A DNA stretch of 64,000 nt from Kineosporia corallincola (GTDB taxonomy: Bacteria > Actinomycetota > Actinomycetes > Actinomycetales > Kineosporiaceae). Below are positions 36,443 to 45,575 of the stretch, piece by piece (the stretch's first letter is position 1; each line of letters begins with the position of its first letter). Where the stretch lies: positions 62,001 through 126,000 of the forward strand of contig NZ_JAHBAY010000010.1 of the NCBI RefSeq assembly GCF_018499875.1. The letters run 5' to 3'. Both the position numbers and the translations under genes were made by a program. The notes beneath the pieces were generated by a model. That model had not been told where the DNA came from. It saw only the letters and a program-made list of their open reading frames with translations, and searched no databases.

Positions 36443-36578
36443 GTGATGCGGTGTGGCAAGGCATCACAGTGGGAGGGCATCACGGCGGGGGAGGACGGGT
36501 CGGCGCGGGGGGCGTACGCGGAGCACCCGGTACGTGCCTGAGCGTCGACCGGCTGTTCACCGGACCGGCCGGGCCGGG

Positions 36579-37646
36579 TCAGCGGACGGCGGCCCAGGTG
36601 CTGGTGAGCCAGGGCAGGGCGATGGCGACGGTGGGCACGGCGATGAGGGCGAGTGCCCCCGTGTAGACCGCGGCGGCCAGGCCGGGTGGGGCGATCGAGA
36701 CCGGGGCGTCGGCCAGGCGGCGCAGCCGGGGGAGTACCCCGAGTGCGGTGACCTCGGAAAGGTTTTCGTCGTCCACTGTTGTGTCACTGGTGCCGGGCGC
36801 TGGTGAACGTGGCGAACGGGACGGGGGCGACGCGGAGGCCGGTGGGGCGATGGGGCTGGCCGGACTGCTCAGGGCGGTGGTGCTGCCCATCGTGGCCAGG
36901 GCGGCGATCAGCGGGGCGGGGCCGTGCAGGCGGCGGGCGGCGTCGTCGGCGAGCAGCTCGACCAGCACGGCGGTCTGCTCCAGCGCGGCCTGGGTGCCGG
37001 CCCGGCGCCCGGCCGCCTCGTAGAGCACGGTGAAGAACTCCAGCAGCAGGTCGTGCCGGGCCCGCAGGTGCGCGCGCTCGTGCTCGATCACGGCCGCGAC
37101 CTGCTCCGGGGTGAGGTCGCGCAGGGCCGCGTCGCTGATCACCACGCGGGCGTGGCGGCCCGGAAGGCAGTAGGCGTAGGCGGCCTCACCGTGGGAGAGC
37201 ACGCGCACGTCGTGGCCGGCGTCGGCGGAGGCCGGGCCCGCGTCGTCCGTGAGACCCGACTTCGCCAGCAGGTCGACCAGGTCGCGGTGCCGGCTGCGGT
37301 GACGGCGCAGCCGCCGGGCCACCTGGATGCCCACGTAGTTCAGCTTGACCAGGGCGACCACGGTGAGCACCAGCAGCACACCGGCCAGGCCGAGGTGCAC
37401 CAGGCCGAGCAGGTCGAGGCGCCGCACGCCCTGCCCGGCGCCGGGCACGAACAGCCCGAAGGCCAGGGCCTGGACGGTGGCGAGCGACGCGCCGAACACC
37501 GCGAGCAGCGCGGCGACGGCCACGGCCTGCCACAGCACCACGGCGGCGCGGGGCACGGTCGCGAGCCGGCGGGCCCGCGCCAGTGCGGCCGGAACCGGCC
37601 AGATCAGCGTGATCGCGAGCAGCCAGAGCCAGGCCGCGGTGGTCAC
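36579..37646 (-). CDS. BlaR1/M56-family membrane metalloprotease
   Basis: 355 residues. Hydrophobic segments lie at both ends (WLWLLAITLIWPVPAALA; VAVAALLAVFGASLATV; LVHLGLAGVLLVLTVVAL; a C-terminal one at about 325-345). The zinc-peptidase motif VIEHERAHLRARHDLLLEF gives HExxH with E and H ligands. Such proteins cleave or relieve a partner BlaI-type repressor. Its GTG overlaps the blaI stop (GTGA), so the pair is co-translated. There is no penicillin-binding sensor domain, so the signal is unlikely to be a beta-lactam bound in BlaR fashion. Confidence 0.88.
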   Translation of the reverse strand: MTTAAWLWLLAITLIWPVPAALARARRLATVPRAAVVLWQAVAVAALLAVFGASLATVQALAFGLFVPGAGQGVRRLDLLGLVHLGLAGVLLVLTVVALVKLNYVGIQVARRLRRHRSRHRDLVDLLAKSGLTDDAGPASADAGHDVRVLSHGEAAYAYCLPGRHARVVISDAALRDLTPEQVAAVIEHERAHLRARHDLLLEFFTVLYEAAGRRAGTQAALEQTAVLVELLADDAARRLHGPAPLIAALATMGSTTALSSPASPIAPPASASPPSRSPRSPAPGTSDTTVDDENLSEVTALGVLPRLRRLADAPVSIAPPGLAAAVYTGALALIAVPTVAIALPWLTSTWAAVR

Positions 37647-38020
37647 GGAGCGCGTTCCGGGGTGGTGCTCGCACTCAGCGCGGCCTTGAGCAGCTCGGTC
37701 TCGTTGGCGGTCATCCGGCCGACGAAGTGCAGCAGCGCGGCCTGCCGGGCCTGGGCCCCACCGACGTCGCCCAGGGCGTCCATCATCAGTTCCGCGGCCA
37801 TCTGCTCCCGCGACTCCGAGGCCGAGTACAGGTGCGCCTTGCCGAGTTTCGTCTGCTGCGCCAGGCCCTTTTTCGCCAGCCGCTGGAGCACCGTCATCAC
37901 GGTGGTGTAGGCCACCTCGCGCTGTTCACCCAGGGCCGCGTGCACGTCCCGCACCGTCATCGGTGCAGGTGCGGCCCACAGGCAGTCCATGACGTCGCGT
38001 TCGAGATGACCCAGACTCAC
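37643..38020 (-). CDS. blaI: BlaI/MecI/CopY-family repressor
   Basis: 125 residues. The winged-helix domain has LERDVMDCLWAAPAPMTVRDVHAALGEQREVAYTTVMTVLQRLAKKGL, the family hallmark, and a C-terminal dimerisation helix (ELLKAAL). GTG 38020 is used, with GGATGG upstream. It would repress its own operon and possibly the divergent cydA gene; the shared 186-bp spacer carries five phased TCGTAC repeats. M. tuberculosis BlaI is known to affect respiratory/ATP synthase genes, which makes a link with cytochrome bd plausible. Confidence 0.92.
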   Translation of the reverse strand: MSLGHLERDVMDCLWAAPAPMTVRDVHAALGEQREVAYTTVMTVLQRLAKKGLAQQTKLGKAHLYSASESREQMAAELMMDALGDVGGAQARQAALLHFVGRMTANETELLKAALSASTTPERAP

Positions 38021-38047
38021 CCGGCCATCCTACCGCCGGTGACCGTC

Positions 38048-38113
38048 TCGTACGAGGCTGTGTCGTACGTCCCTCCGTCGTACGACGATCGGTCGTACTA
38101 CACTCTGTCGTAG
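38048..38113. promoter_or_regulatory. Five direct repeats of TCGTAC spaced exactly 15 bp (blaI-cydA spacer)
   Basis: TCGTAC starts at 38048, 38063, 38078 and 38093, and TCGTAG at 38108, each 15 bp after the last. The first and third copies extend to the palindrome TCGTACGA. The array fills most of the space between the divergent blaI and cydA genes and is the obvious binding array for a regulator, most likely the adjacent BlaI. Confidence 0.7.
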
Positions 38114-38206
38114 GTGGACCGGAAGGGTTCATCGTCCCGGTCCACAGCGCCGCTGGTCCTCACGCCCCGTCCGGCGCGGACATCGGCATTCAGGAGGGTC
38201 CAGCTC

Positions 38207-39697
38207 ATGGACGTCACGGATCTCGCGAGACTCCAGTTCGCGGTGACGACCGTCTACCACTACCTGTTCGTGCCCCTGTCGATGAGCCTGTCGCTGCTCA
38301 CCGCCGGGTTCCACACCGCCTGGCTACGCACCCGGCACGAGCATCTCAAGCAGGTCACCGTGCTGTGCGGGCAGCTGCTGCTGATCACCTTCGCCGTCGG
38401 CGTGGTCACCGGGCTCGTGCAGGAGTTCCAGTTCGGCCTGTCGTGGAGCAGTTTCGCGCGCTTCTACGGCGACGTGTTCGGCCCCACCCTGGCGATCGAG
38501 GGCATGCTCGCCTTCTTCCTCGAGGCCACCTTCCTCGGCCTGTGGTTCTTCGGCTGGGACCGGCTGCCGCGTGGCGTCCACCTGGCCACCATCTGGATCG
38601 TGGCGATCGGCACCCAGCTGTCGGCGTTCATCATCCTGTCGGCCAACTCGTTCATGCAGAACCCGATCGGCTACTCGATCGACGCCGAGACCGGCCGGGC
38701 CGAGCTGAACGACTTCTCCACCCTGCTGTTCAACAAGCTCAACCTGGCCGCCTACCCGCACGCCGCCACCGGCGCCCTGATGACCGGCGGCGCGCTGCTG
38801 CTGGCCGTCTCGGTCTGGAACCAGCTGCGGCGTCCCTCGTCGATCGGCTCCGACCGGGCCGCCGTCCGGGTGATGGGCCGGGTCGGGGCCTGGGTGATGG
38901 TGGTCGCCGGGGCCGGCACCGCGATCACCGGCGACCGCCTCGGCGTCGTCATCACCGAGGTGCAGCCGATGAAGATGGCCGCCGCGGAAGCGCTCTACAG
39001 CACCACCACCGGCGCGCCCTTCTCGCTGTTCTCCTACGCCGGGCCGGGCGAGGCCGAGCCGTCGATCAAGATCGACATCCCCGGCCTGCTGTCGTTCCTG
39101 GCCACCCACAACTTCCACGGCACCGTGCAGGGCATCAACGACCTCCAGGCGCAGTACGTGCAGCAGTACGGCGACGGCAACTACGTGCCCTGGGTGCCGG
39201 TCGCGTTCTGGTCGTTCCGGCTGATGATCGGCGTCGGCATGACCGCCGCCGCGCTCGCCGCCCTGTATCTGCTCGTCACCCGCAAGGACCGTGACCTGCC
39301 CGCCTTCCTGCACACGCCGCGGCTGCGCCCGGTGGCGGTGCTCGTGCCCGTCGTCATCGGCCTGATGCCGCTCGCCGCCAACGCGATCGGCTGGATCTTC
39401 ACCGAGACCGCCCGTCAGCCGTGGCTCGCGTTCGGCCTCTTCAAGACCGGGGACGGCGTGAGCTCCGGACTGACCGCGGCCGAGGTCGTCATCTCGCTGG
39501 TCGGGTTCACGCTGGTCTACGGCGTGCTCGCCGTGGTCTGGGTGCGGTTGCTGTGCCGTCTCGTGCGCTCGGGCCCCGGCGCGGAGCATGCCGGCCACGG
39601 TGGCGACCACGGTGACGATCACGCTGACGGCCACGGTGACCCGCACGCGTCCTCCCCCGACCCCGGGGCGGCCGACCGGCTCGCCCTCACGTACTGA
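38207..39697 (+). CDS. cydA: Cytochrome bd ubiquinol/menaquinol oxidase subunit I
   Basis: 496 residues with about nine membrane helices. Heme-ligand and quinol-site motifs: N-terminal YHYLFVPLS (heme b595 His), GLVQEFQFGLSW, an AFFLEATFLGLW segment, EVQPMKMAAAEALY (quinol-binding loop) and VAFWSFRLMIGVG (axial Met). It reduces O2 to water with quinol electrons, without pumping protons, at low oxygen. The Q-loop is short, as in non-enterobacterial forms. An unusual tail is rich in His/Asp (HGGDHGDDHADGHGDPH). ATG 38207 has AGGAGG 10 bases upstream; the longer frame to 38114 runs into the repeat region. First gene of cydABDC. Confidence 0.96.
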   Translation: MDVTDLARLQFAVTTVYHYLFVPLSMSLSLLTAGFHTAWLRTRHEHLKQVTVLCGQLLLITFAVGVVTGLVQEFQFGLSWSSFARFYGDVFGPTLAIEGMLAFFLEATFLGLWFFGWDRLPRGVHLATIWIVAIGTQLSAFIILSANSFMQNPIGYSIDAETGRAELNDFSTLLFNKLNLAAYPHAATGALMTGGALLLAVSVWNQLRRPSSIGSDRAAVRVMGRVGAWVMVVAGAGTAITGDRLGVVITEVQPMKMAAAEALYSTTTGAPFSLFSYAGPGEAEPSIKIDIPGLLSFLATHNFHGTVQGINDLQAQYVQQYGDGNYVPWVPVAFWSFRLMIGVGMTAAALAALYLLVTRKDRDLPAFLHTPRLRPVAVLVPVVIGLMPLAANAIGWIFTETARQPWLAFGLFKTGDGVSSGLTAAEVVISLVGFTLVYGVLAVVWVRLLCRLVRSGPGAEHAGHGGDHGDDHADGHGDPHASSPDPGAADRLALTY

Positions 39698-39713
39698 AAG
39701 GCCAGGAACCGCC

Positions 39714-40712
39714 ATGGGTCTGCCCGAGATCTGGTTCGGCGTGATCGTCGCCGCCTGGGTGCTGTTCTTCGTGCTGGAGGGTTTCGACTTCGGGGTCGGC
39801 ATGATCGCCGGCCTGGCCCGGCGCCCCCTGCACGAGCGGGACGCCGCGGTGCGCACCATCGCCCCCACCTGGGACGGCAACGAGGTGTGGCTGGTCGGTG
39901 CGATCGGCCTGATGTTCGCGATCTTCCCGGAGTGGTACGCGTCCGTGCTCTCCTCGCTGTACCTGCCGATGGTGCTGATCCTGCTCGCCCTGGCCGCGCG
40001 CGGCGTGGCCCTGGAGTTCCGCGGCAAGTACCACGGCGAGGGCGAGGAACGCTGGAAGTCGCGCTGTGACACGGTGATGGCCCTGGCGTCGCTGCTCGTC
40101 GTCGCGCTCTGGGGCGCCGTGGTGGCGGTGCTCGCCCGGGGCCTGGCGATCAACCAGGAGGGCGAGGTCGTCGGTTCGTCCTGGACCCGCAGCATCGACC
40201 CGCTGCTGACCTGGCAGGCCGCGGCCGGGGCGGCCGGGGGCGTGCTGACCGCCCTGCTGGTGGGCGCGCTGTTCCTGTCGCTGCGCACCACCGGCCCGCT
40301 GCGGAACTGGGCCCGGGGCCTGGCCTTCCGGGTCGGCGGCGTGGTGACGGCCGGGGCCCTGGTGGCCGCCGCGCTGACCACCGAGCCGGTGGTCGCGCTG
40401 ATCGCGGTGCCGGCCCTGCTGGCCACGGTCGCGGCCCACCTCGGCCGGGAGGGCCTGGCCTTCACCGGCGGCGCCCTGACCATCGCCCTGGCCACCGTGC
40501 TCGGCCTGGCCTGGCACGCGCCGACGCTGCTGCCGAGCACGCTGGACCCGGCCTGGTCGGTGACCATGGACGGCGCCATCACCTCGGACTTCTCCCTCGG
40601 GGTGATCAGCTGGGCGGCCCTGTTCATCATGCCCGCCGTGCTGATCTACCAGGCGTTCTCGTACTGGGTCTTCCGCCGCCGCATCACCAGCGAGCGCGTG
40701 GTCACGGCCTGA
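39714..40712 (+). CDS. cydB: Cytochrome bd oxidase subunit II
   Basis: 332 residues with about eight membrane segments. Conserved motifs: EGFDFGVGMIAG near the start, IAPTWDGNEVWLVGAIGLMFAIFP and GVALEFRGKYHG. It forms the heterodimer with CydA. It begins 16 bases after cydA and is followed after 31 bases by the fused cydDC gene. Confidence 0.96.
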   Translation: MGLPEIWFGVIVAAWVLFFVLEGFDFGVGMIAGLARRPLHERDAAVRTIAPTWDGNEVWLVGAIGLMFAIFPEWYASVLSSLYLPMVLILLALAARGVALEFRGKYHGEGEERWKSRCDTVMALASLLVVALWGAVVAVLARGLAINQEGEVVGSSWTRSIDPLLTWQAAAGAAGGVLTALLVGALFLSLRTTGPLRNWARGLAFRVGGVVTAGALVAAALTTEPVVALIAVPALLATVAAHLGREGLAFTGGALTIALATVLGLAWHAPTLLPSTLDPAWSVTMDGAITSDFSLGVISWAALFIMPAVLIYQAFSYWVFRRRITSERVVTA

Positions 40713-40743
40713 GCGCCCGGGCCGAATCGAGCAGGAAGCCGAC

Positions 40744-43700
40744 ATGAGCACTCTCCAGCACGTCCCCTCCACCGCGCCCGTACCGGCGGGCGGTGACGGG
40801 GAACCGGCCGCCGGCCCACCGGCGTCACCCCGTCCCCGGGGCCCGGTGGACGCCCGGGTGTTCCGGCTGGTCCCGGCGATGCGCCGGGACGCCGTGCTGC
40901 TCGGGAGCCTGGCCGCGCTCGGCGCGCTCGCCCTGCTCGGCCAGCTGGTGACGGCGGCCTGGGCGGTCACCGCCTACTCGACCGGTGAGGGGCCCTGGCC
41001 GCCGCTGACCGGATTCCTGCTCGCGACCCTGGCCCGCGGTGTGCTGCGCGGCGCCGAGCACGCGCTGACCGCCCGGGCCGCGGGCCGGGCCCGGGTGCGG
41101 TTCGGCGCCGCGATCGCCGGGGCGGCGCTGCGGATGCCGCCGGCCCGGCTCGCCGCGACCGGGCCGGGCGCGGTGTCGGCGCTGGCCACGAACGGCGTGG
41201 ACACGCTGGAGAAGTACGTCACCCGGTACCTGCCGGCGGTGGTGCCCGCCGTGGTGCTGCCGCCCGCGGTGGTCGTCGTGCTGGCGGTGCTGGACCCCCG
41301 CTCGGCCGTGATCGTGGTGGTCACGCTGCCCCTGGTGCCGCTGTTCGCGGCGCTGGTCGGGTGGGCCACGCAGCGCCGTTCGGAACAGCAGTGGCAGCTG
41401 ATGTCCCGGCTGTCGTCGCACTTCCTCGACGTGGTGCAGGGCCTGGTGACGCTGCGGGCCCACCGCCGCGCCGGGCGTCAGGTCGAGGTGCTCGCCGAGG
41501 TGGGGGAGCAGCACCGCGCCGCCACCGTGCGGGTGCTGCGCCTGGCCTTCCTGTCCGGCACGGCCCTCGACCTGGTCGCGACCCTGTCGGTGGGGCTGGT
41601 GGCGGTGGAGGCCGGGCTGCGGGTGGCCGCGGGCGATCTCGGCCTGGGCACCGCGCTGGTGGCCATCCTGATCGCTCCCGAGGCGTACCGCCCGGTGCGG
41701 GAGCTGGGCGCCCGGTTCCACGAGAGCGCCGACGCGGCAGCCGTTCTCGACGAGGCGACAGCGGTGATCGACGCAGGGACCGACGCAGGGACAGACGCGG
41801 TGCCGGTCGCCCCGGACGCCCCGCTGCCCGCCGGGGTGGCCCTGCTCGCCGACGGGATCACCGTGAGCCTGCCGGGCCGGCCCGATCCGGTGCTGGCCGG
41901 TGTCGGGCTGTGGGTGCTCGGCGGGCAGATCACCGCGATCACCGGCCCCTCCGGTGTCGGGAAGACCACGCTGGTCAGGGTTCTCGCCGGTCAGCTGGCG
42001 CCCGGCAGCGGCCTGGTGCGGCGGGGCGCCCCGGTGGACGGCGAGCACCTCGTCGCCTACCTGCCCCAGCGCCCCACCTTCCCGCTGGCCCGGACCCTGC
42101 GCGACGCCGTGGGGGCGGGCTGGCCGCAGGCCCCGGCCGCCGCGTTCGACCAGGCCCTGCGCGACGCCTGCTGCGACTGGATCGGGCAGCTGCCGGCCGG
42201 CCCGGACACCCCGCTCGCCGAGGACGGCCGTGACCTGAGTGCCGGCCAGCGTCAGCGCCTGGCCCTGGCCCGCACCTTCCTGCATGCCGCCCGGCTGGGT
42301 GAGAAGGGCTCTCCCGTGGTCCTTCTCGACGAGCCCACCGCCCACCTCGACGAGCACACCGAACGCCGGGTGCTCGACGGCCTGCGCCGCCGGGCCGGGG
42401 ACGGGACGGCGATCGTGATGGTGGCCCACCGCCCGGCCGCGATCGCCGCCGCCGACGAGGTCAGCCACCTGTACGGCACCGTGCCCCGGGCGTCCCGCCC
42501 CGGCCGGGCCGCTCCGTCGCACCTCAGCCACCTCGACCTGGGCGCCTGCCTGGACCTGGGATCCTGCCCCGACCCGACCTTCCACCTGGACCTGTCCGAG
42601 GCCGAACTCGACGCCTGCGCGCGGGGTTTCGGCTGGGAGGGATGGCTCGGCGACGGCGATAACAGGCTACCGCAAAAGGGTGGATCCAAGACCGGCGAAG
42701 ATCTCACCGACGCCGGGGAGAAGCCCCCACACGAGCCCGCCGGCACATTCGAACCGCAGGGATCCGGCGCGGCGCGCGCGCCCGCCCCTGGATCCGCCCC
42801 TGGATCCGCGGCCCCCGCACCCCGCACCCCGGACCGGGACGACGCGGTCCTCCCCGGATTCGGCCGGGCCTGGGCCGCGGCGGCGCCCGCCCGCAGCTGG
42901 CTCCCGAAACCCCTGCGCACGGCCTCGATGAACCTGGCCCTGGTGCTGGGCACCCTGTCGTCGCTGTCCGGGGTGGCGCTGACCGCGGTCGCGGCGTGGC
43001 TGCTGACCCGGGCGTCCGGGCAGCCGCCGATCCTCACCCTGACCGTGGCGGTGGTCGGCGTGCGGTTGTTCGCCGTGGCCCGTCCGCTGTTCGGTTACCT
43101 GGAACGGCTCGTCGCCCACGACGTCGCCCTCGCCGACCTCGGCCGGCTGCGGGCACGGGTGTACGCGGATCTGATCCCCCGGGTTCCCGGCCCGGCGCTG
43201 CCGCGGCGCGGCGATCTGCTCACCCGCCTGGTGGACGACGTGGACGCGGTCGCCGACACCGTGCTCCGCTGGCGCCGTCCGGTGATCGTCGCCGCCGGGA
43301 CCCTGGTGGTCGCGGTCGCCGCGGGCGCGCTCGTCGACCCGCTCGCCGCGGCGGCCGCGCTGCCCGGTCTGCTGCTGGCCGGGCTGGTCGCGCCGCTGGT
43401 GGCGGGTTCGGGGGCTGGGCTGCGGGCCCACCGGACCGCCGCCGCCCGGGCCGGGTACGCCCAGGCCGTGGTCGAGGTGCTGGCCGGGGCCGAGGACGTG
43501 AGGGCCCTCGGCGTCACCCGTTCCGGTGTCGTGCCGGTGCGCGAGGCCGGTGAGCGGGCGGTGCGCGCGGACCTGGCGCAGGCCCGCCGCAACGCCCTGG
43601 CCGAGTTCCTGCGCACCGTGGGGGCGGGCCTGGCCGTCGCCGGCGTCATGCTGGCGACCACCCTGGATTCCACTCTCGGCCTGGAGCAGGTGGGCGTGCT

Positions 43701-44691
43701 GGTGCTCGGCACCCTCGCCCTGGCCGACGTGACCGCGACCCTGCCCGACGCCGTCAACGCCCGCACCCGCGGCCGGATCGCCCACCGCCGTCTGAGCGAG
43801 GTGCTCGACACGCCGCCGGCCAGCGTCGACCCGGTGGACGCTGAAACGGTTGGCGCTGAAACGGTTTGCGCCGAAACGGCTCTCACCAGCCCGGCCACCA
43901 CCAGCCCGGCCACCACCAGCCCGGCCACCACCAGCCCGGCCACCACCAGCCCAGCCACCACCAGCCCGGCCACCACCGGACCGGCGCCCGCCGGACCGGG
44001 TCCCACCGGCGTCCCCCGGCCCGCCACCCCCGGCATCGCGCTGGACCAGGTCGTGGCCGGCTGGGACGCCCGGCGGCCACCGGTACTCGACGGGCTCGAC
44101 CTGGAACTGGCCCCGGGACAGCGGATCGCGGTGCAGGGGCCCTCCGGGTGCGGCAAGTCGACGCTGGCCGGGATCGTGCTGAAGTTCCTCGACCCGCGGG
44201 CCGGCTCGGCCCGGCTGGACGGCCGGGACTACCGCGACCTGACCGGCGACCGGGTGCGCGGCAGCGTCAGCCTGGTGTCGGACGACGACCACGTGTTCGC
44301 CGGCACCCTGCGCGAGAACCTGCTGCTGGCAAGCCCTTCCGCCACGGACGCCGAACTGCGCGTGGTGCTGACCCGGGCCCGGCTGGGGCACTGGTTCAAC
44401 AGCACGCCCCAGGGTCTCGGCACCCGGCTGGGAGAACGCGGCGCCACCATGTCGGCCGGCGAGCGCCGCCGCCTGGCCCTGGCCCGCGCCCTGCTCGCCG
44501 GGCGCCCGGTGCTGGTGCTCGACGAGCCCGCCGAGAGCCTCGACACCGAGACCGCCCAGGCCGTGCTCGGCGACCTGCTGGAGACCACCGGCGGCTGTTC
44601 GGTGCTGCTGGTCACCCACCGCTCCGAGGGGCTCGACGCGATGGACCGGGTGCTGCGCCTGGAGGACGGCGGCCTCAGAGCTGGTACTTGA
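40744..44691 (+). CDS. cydDC: Fused CydD-CydC ABC exporter for cytochrome bd assembly
   Basis: 1315 residues comprising two complete ABC half-transporters. Half 1 (CydD-like): six membrane helices, then GPSGVGKTTLVRVLAGQL and LSAGQRQRLALARTFL near 400-515. Half 2 (CydC-like): helices about 715-1010, then GPSGCGKSTLAGIVLKFL near 1135 and MSAGERRRLALARALLAG near 1238. CydDC exports thiols (cysteine, glutathione) or heme-related reductant needed to mature the oxidase. The same fusion exists in streptomycetes. Linkers are long and Pro/Thr-rich; the second contains six copies of a 15-bp unit (listed apart). The gene converges with the GNAT gene, overlapping it by 17 bases. Confidence 0.93.
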   Translation: MSTLQHVPSTAPVPAGGDGEPAAGPPASPRPRGPVDARVFRLVPAMRRDAVLLGSLAALGALALLGQLVTAAWAVTAYSTGEGPWPPLTGFLLATLARGVLRGAEHALTARAAGRARVRFGAAIAGAALRMPPARLAATGPGAVSALATNGVDTLEKYVTRYLPAVVPAVVLPPAVVVVLAVLDPRSAVIVVVTLPLVPLFAALVGWATQRRSEQQWQLMSRLSSHFLDVVQGLVTLRAHRRAGRQVEVLAEVGEQHRAATVRVLRLAFLSGTALDLVATLSVGLVAVEAGLRVAAGDLGLGTALVAILIAPEAYRPVRELGARFHESADAAAVLDEATAVIDAGTDAGTDAVPVAPDAPLPAGVALLADGITVSLPGRPDPVLAGVGLWVLGGQITAITGPSGVGKTTLVRVLAGQLAPGSGLVRRGAPVDGEHLVAYLPQRPTFPLARTLRDAVGAGWPQAPAAAFDQALRDACCDWIGQLPAGPDTPLAEDGRDLSAGQRQRLALARTFLHAARLGEKGSPVVLLDEPTAHLDEHTERRVLDGLRRRAGDGTAIVMVAHRPAAIAAADEVSHLYGTVPRASRPGRAAPSHLSHLDLGACLDLGSCPDPTFHLDLSEAELDACARGFGWEGWLGDGDNRLPQKGGSKTGEDLTDAGEKPPHEPAGTFEPQGSGAARAPAPGSAPGSAAPAPRTPDRDDAVLPGFGRAWAAAAPARSWLPKPLRTASMNLALVLGTLSSLSGVALTAVAAWLLTRASGQPPILTLTVAVVGVRLFAVARPLFGYLERLVAHDVALADLGRLRARVYADLIPRVPGPALPRRGDLLTRLVDDVDAVADTVLRWRRPVIVAAGTLVVAVAAGALVDPLAAAAALPGLLLAGLVAPLVAGSGAGLRAHRTAAARAGYAQAVVEVLAGAEDVRALGVTRSGVVPVREAGERAVRADLAQARRNALAEFLRTVGAGLAVAGVMLATTLDSTLGLEQVGVLVLGTLALADVTATLPDAVNARTRGRIAHRRLSEVLDTPPASVDPVDAETVGAETVCAETALTSPATTSPATTSPATTSPATTSPATTSPATTGPAPAGPGPTGVPRPATPGIALDQVVAGWDARRPPVLDGLDLELAPGQRIAVQGPSGCGKSTLAGIVLKFLDPRAGSARLDGRDYRDLTGDRVRGSVSLVSDDDHVFAGTLRENLLLASPSATDAELRVVLTRARLGHWFNSTPQGLGTRLGERGATMSAGERRRLALARALLAGRPVLVLDEPAESLDTETAQAVLGDLLETTGGCSVLLVTHRSEGLDAMDRVLRLEDGGLRAGT
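43885..43974 (+). repeat. Six tandem 15-bp units ACCAGCCCGGCCACC inside cydDC
   Basis: Six units with one base change in the fifth encode (TSPAT)n in the linker before the second ATPase domain. This in-frame coding minisatellite is a likely site of length variation. Confidence 0.85.
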
Positions 44692-45127
44692 ACCCGGCGT
44701 GCGACTGGACGAAGCCCAGGCGGCGGTAGAACCGGTGGGCGTCCTCGCGGGACAGGTCCGAGGTGAGCTGCACCAGATCGCAGCCCCGCGAACGGCATTC
44801 GTCGAGCGCCCAGCGCATCAGCGCGGTGCCCAGCCCACTGCCGCGCTCGGTGCCGGACACCCGCACCGCCTCCACGATCGCCCGGGTGGCCCCGCGCCGG
44901 GACAGTCCCGGGACGAAGGTCAGGTGCGCCGTGGCCAGCACCCGGCCGTCCCGGTCACCGACCACGAGCAGCTGGTTCGGGTCCTGCTCCACCCGGGTGA
45001 AGGCCCGCTCGTACAGCGCGAGGTCGTCCGGGCTCTCGCGCTGGGCGCCGAGCCGGTCGTCGGCCAGCAGACCCACGACCGCCGGGACGTCGGACCGGGT
45101 GGCACGGCGGAAACGGATGTCGCTCAT
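44675..45127 (-). CDS. GNAT-family N-acetyltransferase
   Basis: 150 residues of complete GNAT fold: MSDIRFRRATRSDVPAVVGLL at the start, acetyl-CoA loop RGSGLGTALMRWALDECRSRGC and C-terminal DAHRFYRRLGFVQSH. Substrate unknown. The last 17 bases overlap the convergent cydDC gene, so the two transcripts are antisense at their ends. Confidence 0.88.
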   Translation of the reverse strand: MSDIRFRRATRSDVPAVVGLLADDRLGAQRESPDDLALYERAFTRVEQDPNQLLVVGDRDGRVLATAHLTFVPGLSRRGATRAIVEAVRVSGTERGSGLGTALMRWALDECRSRGCDLVQLTSDLSREDAHRFYRRLGFVQSHAGFKYQL

Positions 45128-45161
45128 CCGGCCCTTTCAAACATCCGGTGCGGTGGGGGAG

Positions 45162-45488
45162 TCACGCCGCCCGCGAGTGCGGGCCGGTACGCGGGGTGAC
45201 GGTGTCGGTCCGGCCGGCAGCCTGTCGCTCCAGTGCCGCCCGCTCCAGCGCCGCCCGCACCAGCAGCCGGCCGGCCACGCCGTAGCCGGCGCCCTCCGGG
45301 GCCACCAGTGGCAGGTCGTGCACCAGCCCGGGGGTGACGGCCGCCAGAACCGGCCGTCCGTCCGGTTCCAGGGCCGCCTCCGCGGCGGCCGAGCGGCCCT
45401 GCCGCGCGACCACCCGCCCGAACACGCAGGCCGTCATCACCGGGGCACCCAGGCCCACGGCGGCGATCCCGATCAGTTCGACGAACAT
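45162..45488 (-). CDS. Small protein with N-terminal membrane segment, unknown function
   Basis: 108 residues from ATG 45488 with GGAGGAG upstream. The first 25 residues (FVELIGIAAVGLGAPVMTACVFG) form a membrane helix or uncleaved signal. A soluble region follows with a conserved-looking LVAPEGAGYGVAGRLLVRAALERAA. No family recognised. Gene neighbours are a GNAT and an EamA exporter on the same strand. Confidence 0.6.
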   Translation of the reverse strand: MFVELIGIAAVGLGAPVMTACVFGRVVARQGRSAAAEAALEPDGRPVLAAVTPGLVHDLPLVAPEGAGYGVAGRLLVRAALERAALERQAAGRTDTVTPRTGPHSRAA

Positions 45489-45575
45489 GCCAGTCTCCTC
45501 CGGAAGCCGTTGCCCCGACCCGGGGCGACGGTGCCGCACCGCCGCCCGGGTTCCGGCTTCCGTCGGCACCGACTC

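Larger units (their letters stand above)
35873..36578. other. Repeat-rich 700-bp intergenic region
   Basis: Separates the ABC operon (start at 35872) from the M56 gene (end at 36579), both on the minus strand. It contains a pyrimidine-rich CCTG/TCTG array, a perfect 11-bp inverted repeat and a G-rich GGTGA array, each listed separately, then a GCATCAC direct repeat (36461 and 36478 areas). No believable gene; all frames over the arrays are low-complexity. Confidence 0.6.

Noticed and set aside
38021-38206. Rex-type redox operator before cydA
   Set aside because: No TTGTGAA/TTCACAA-like inverted repeat was seen; the only strong pattern is the TCGTAC array.
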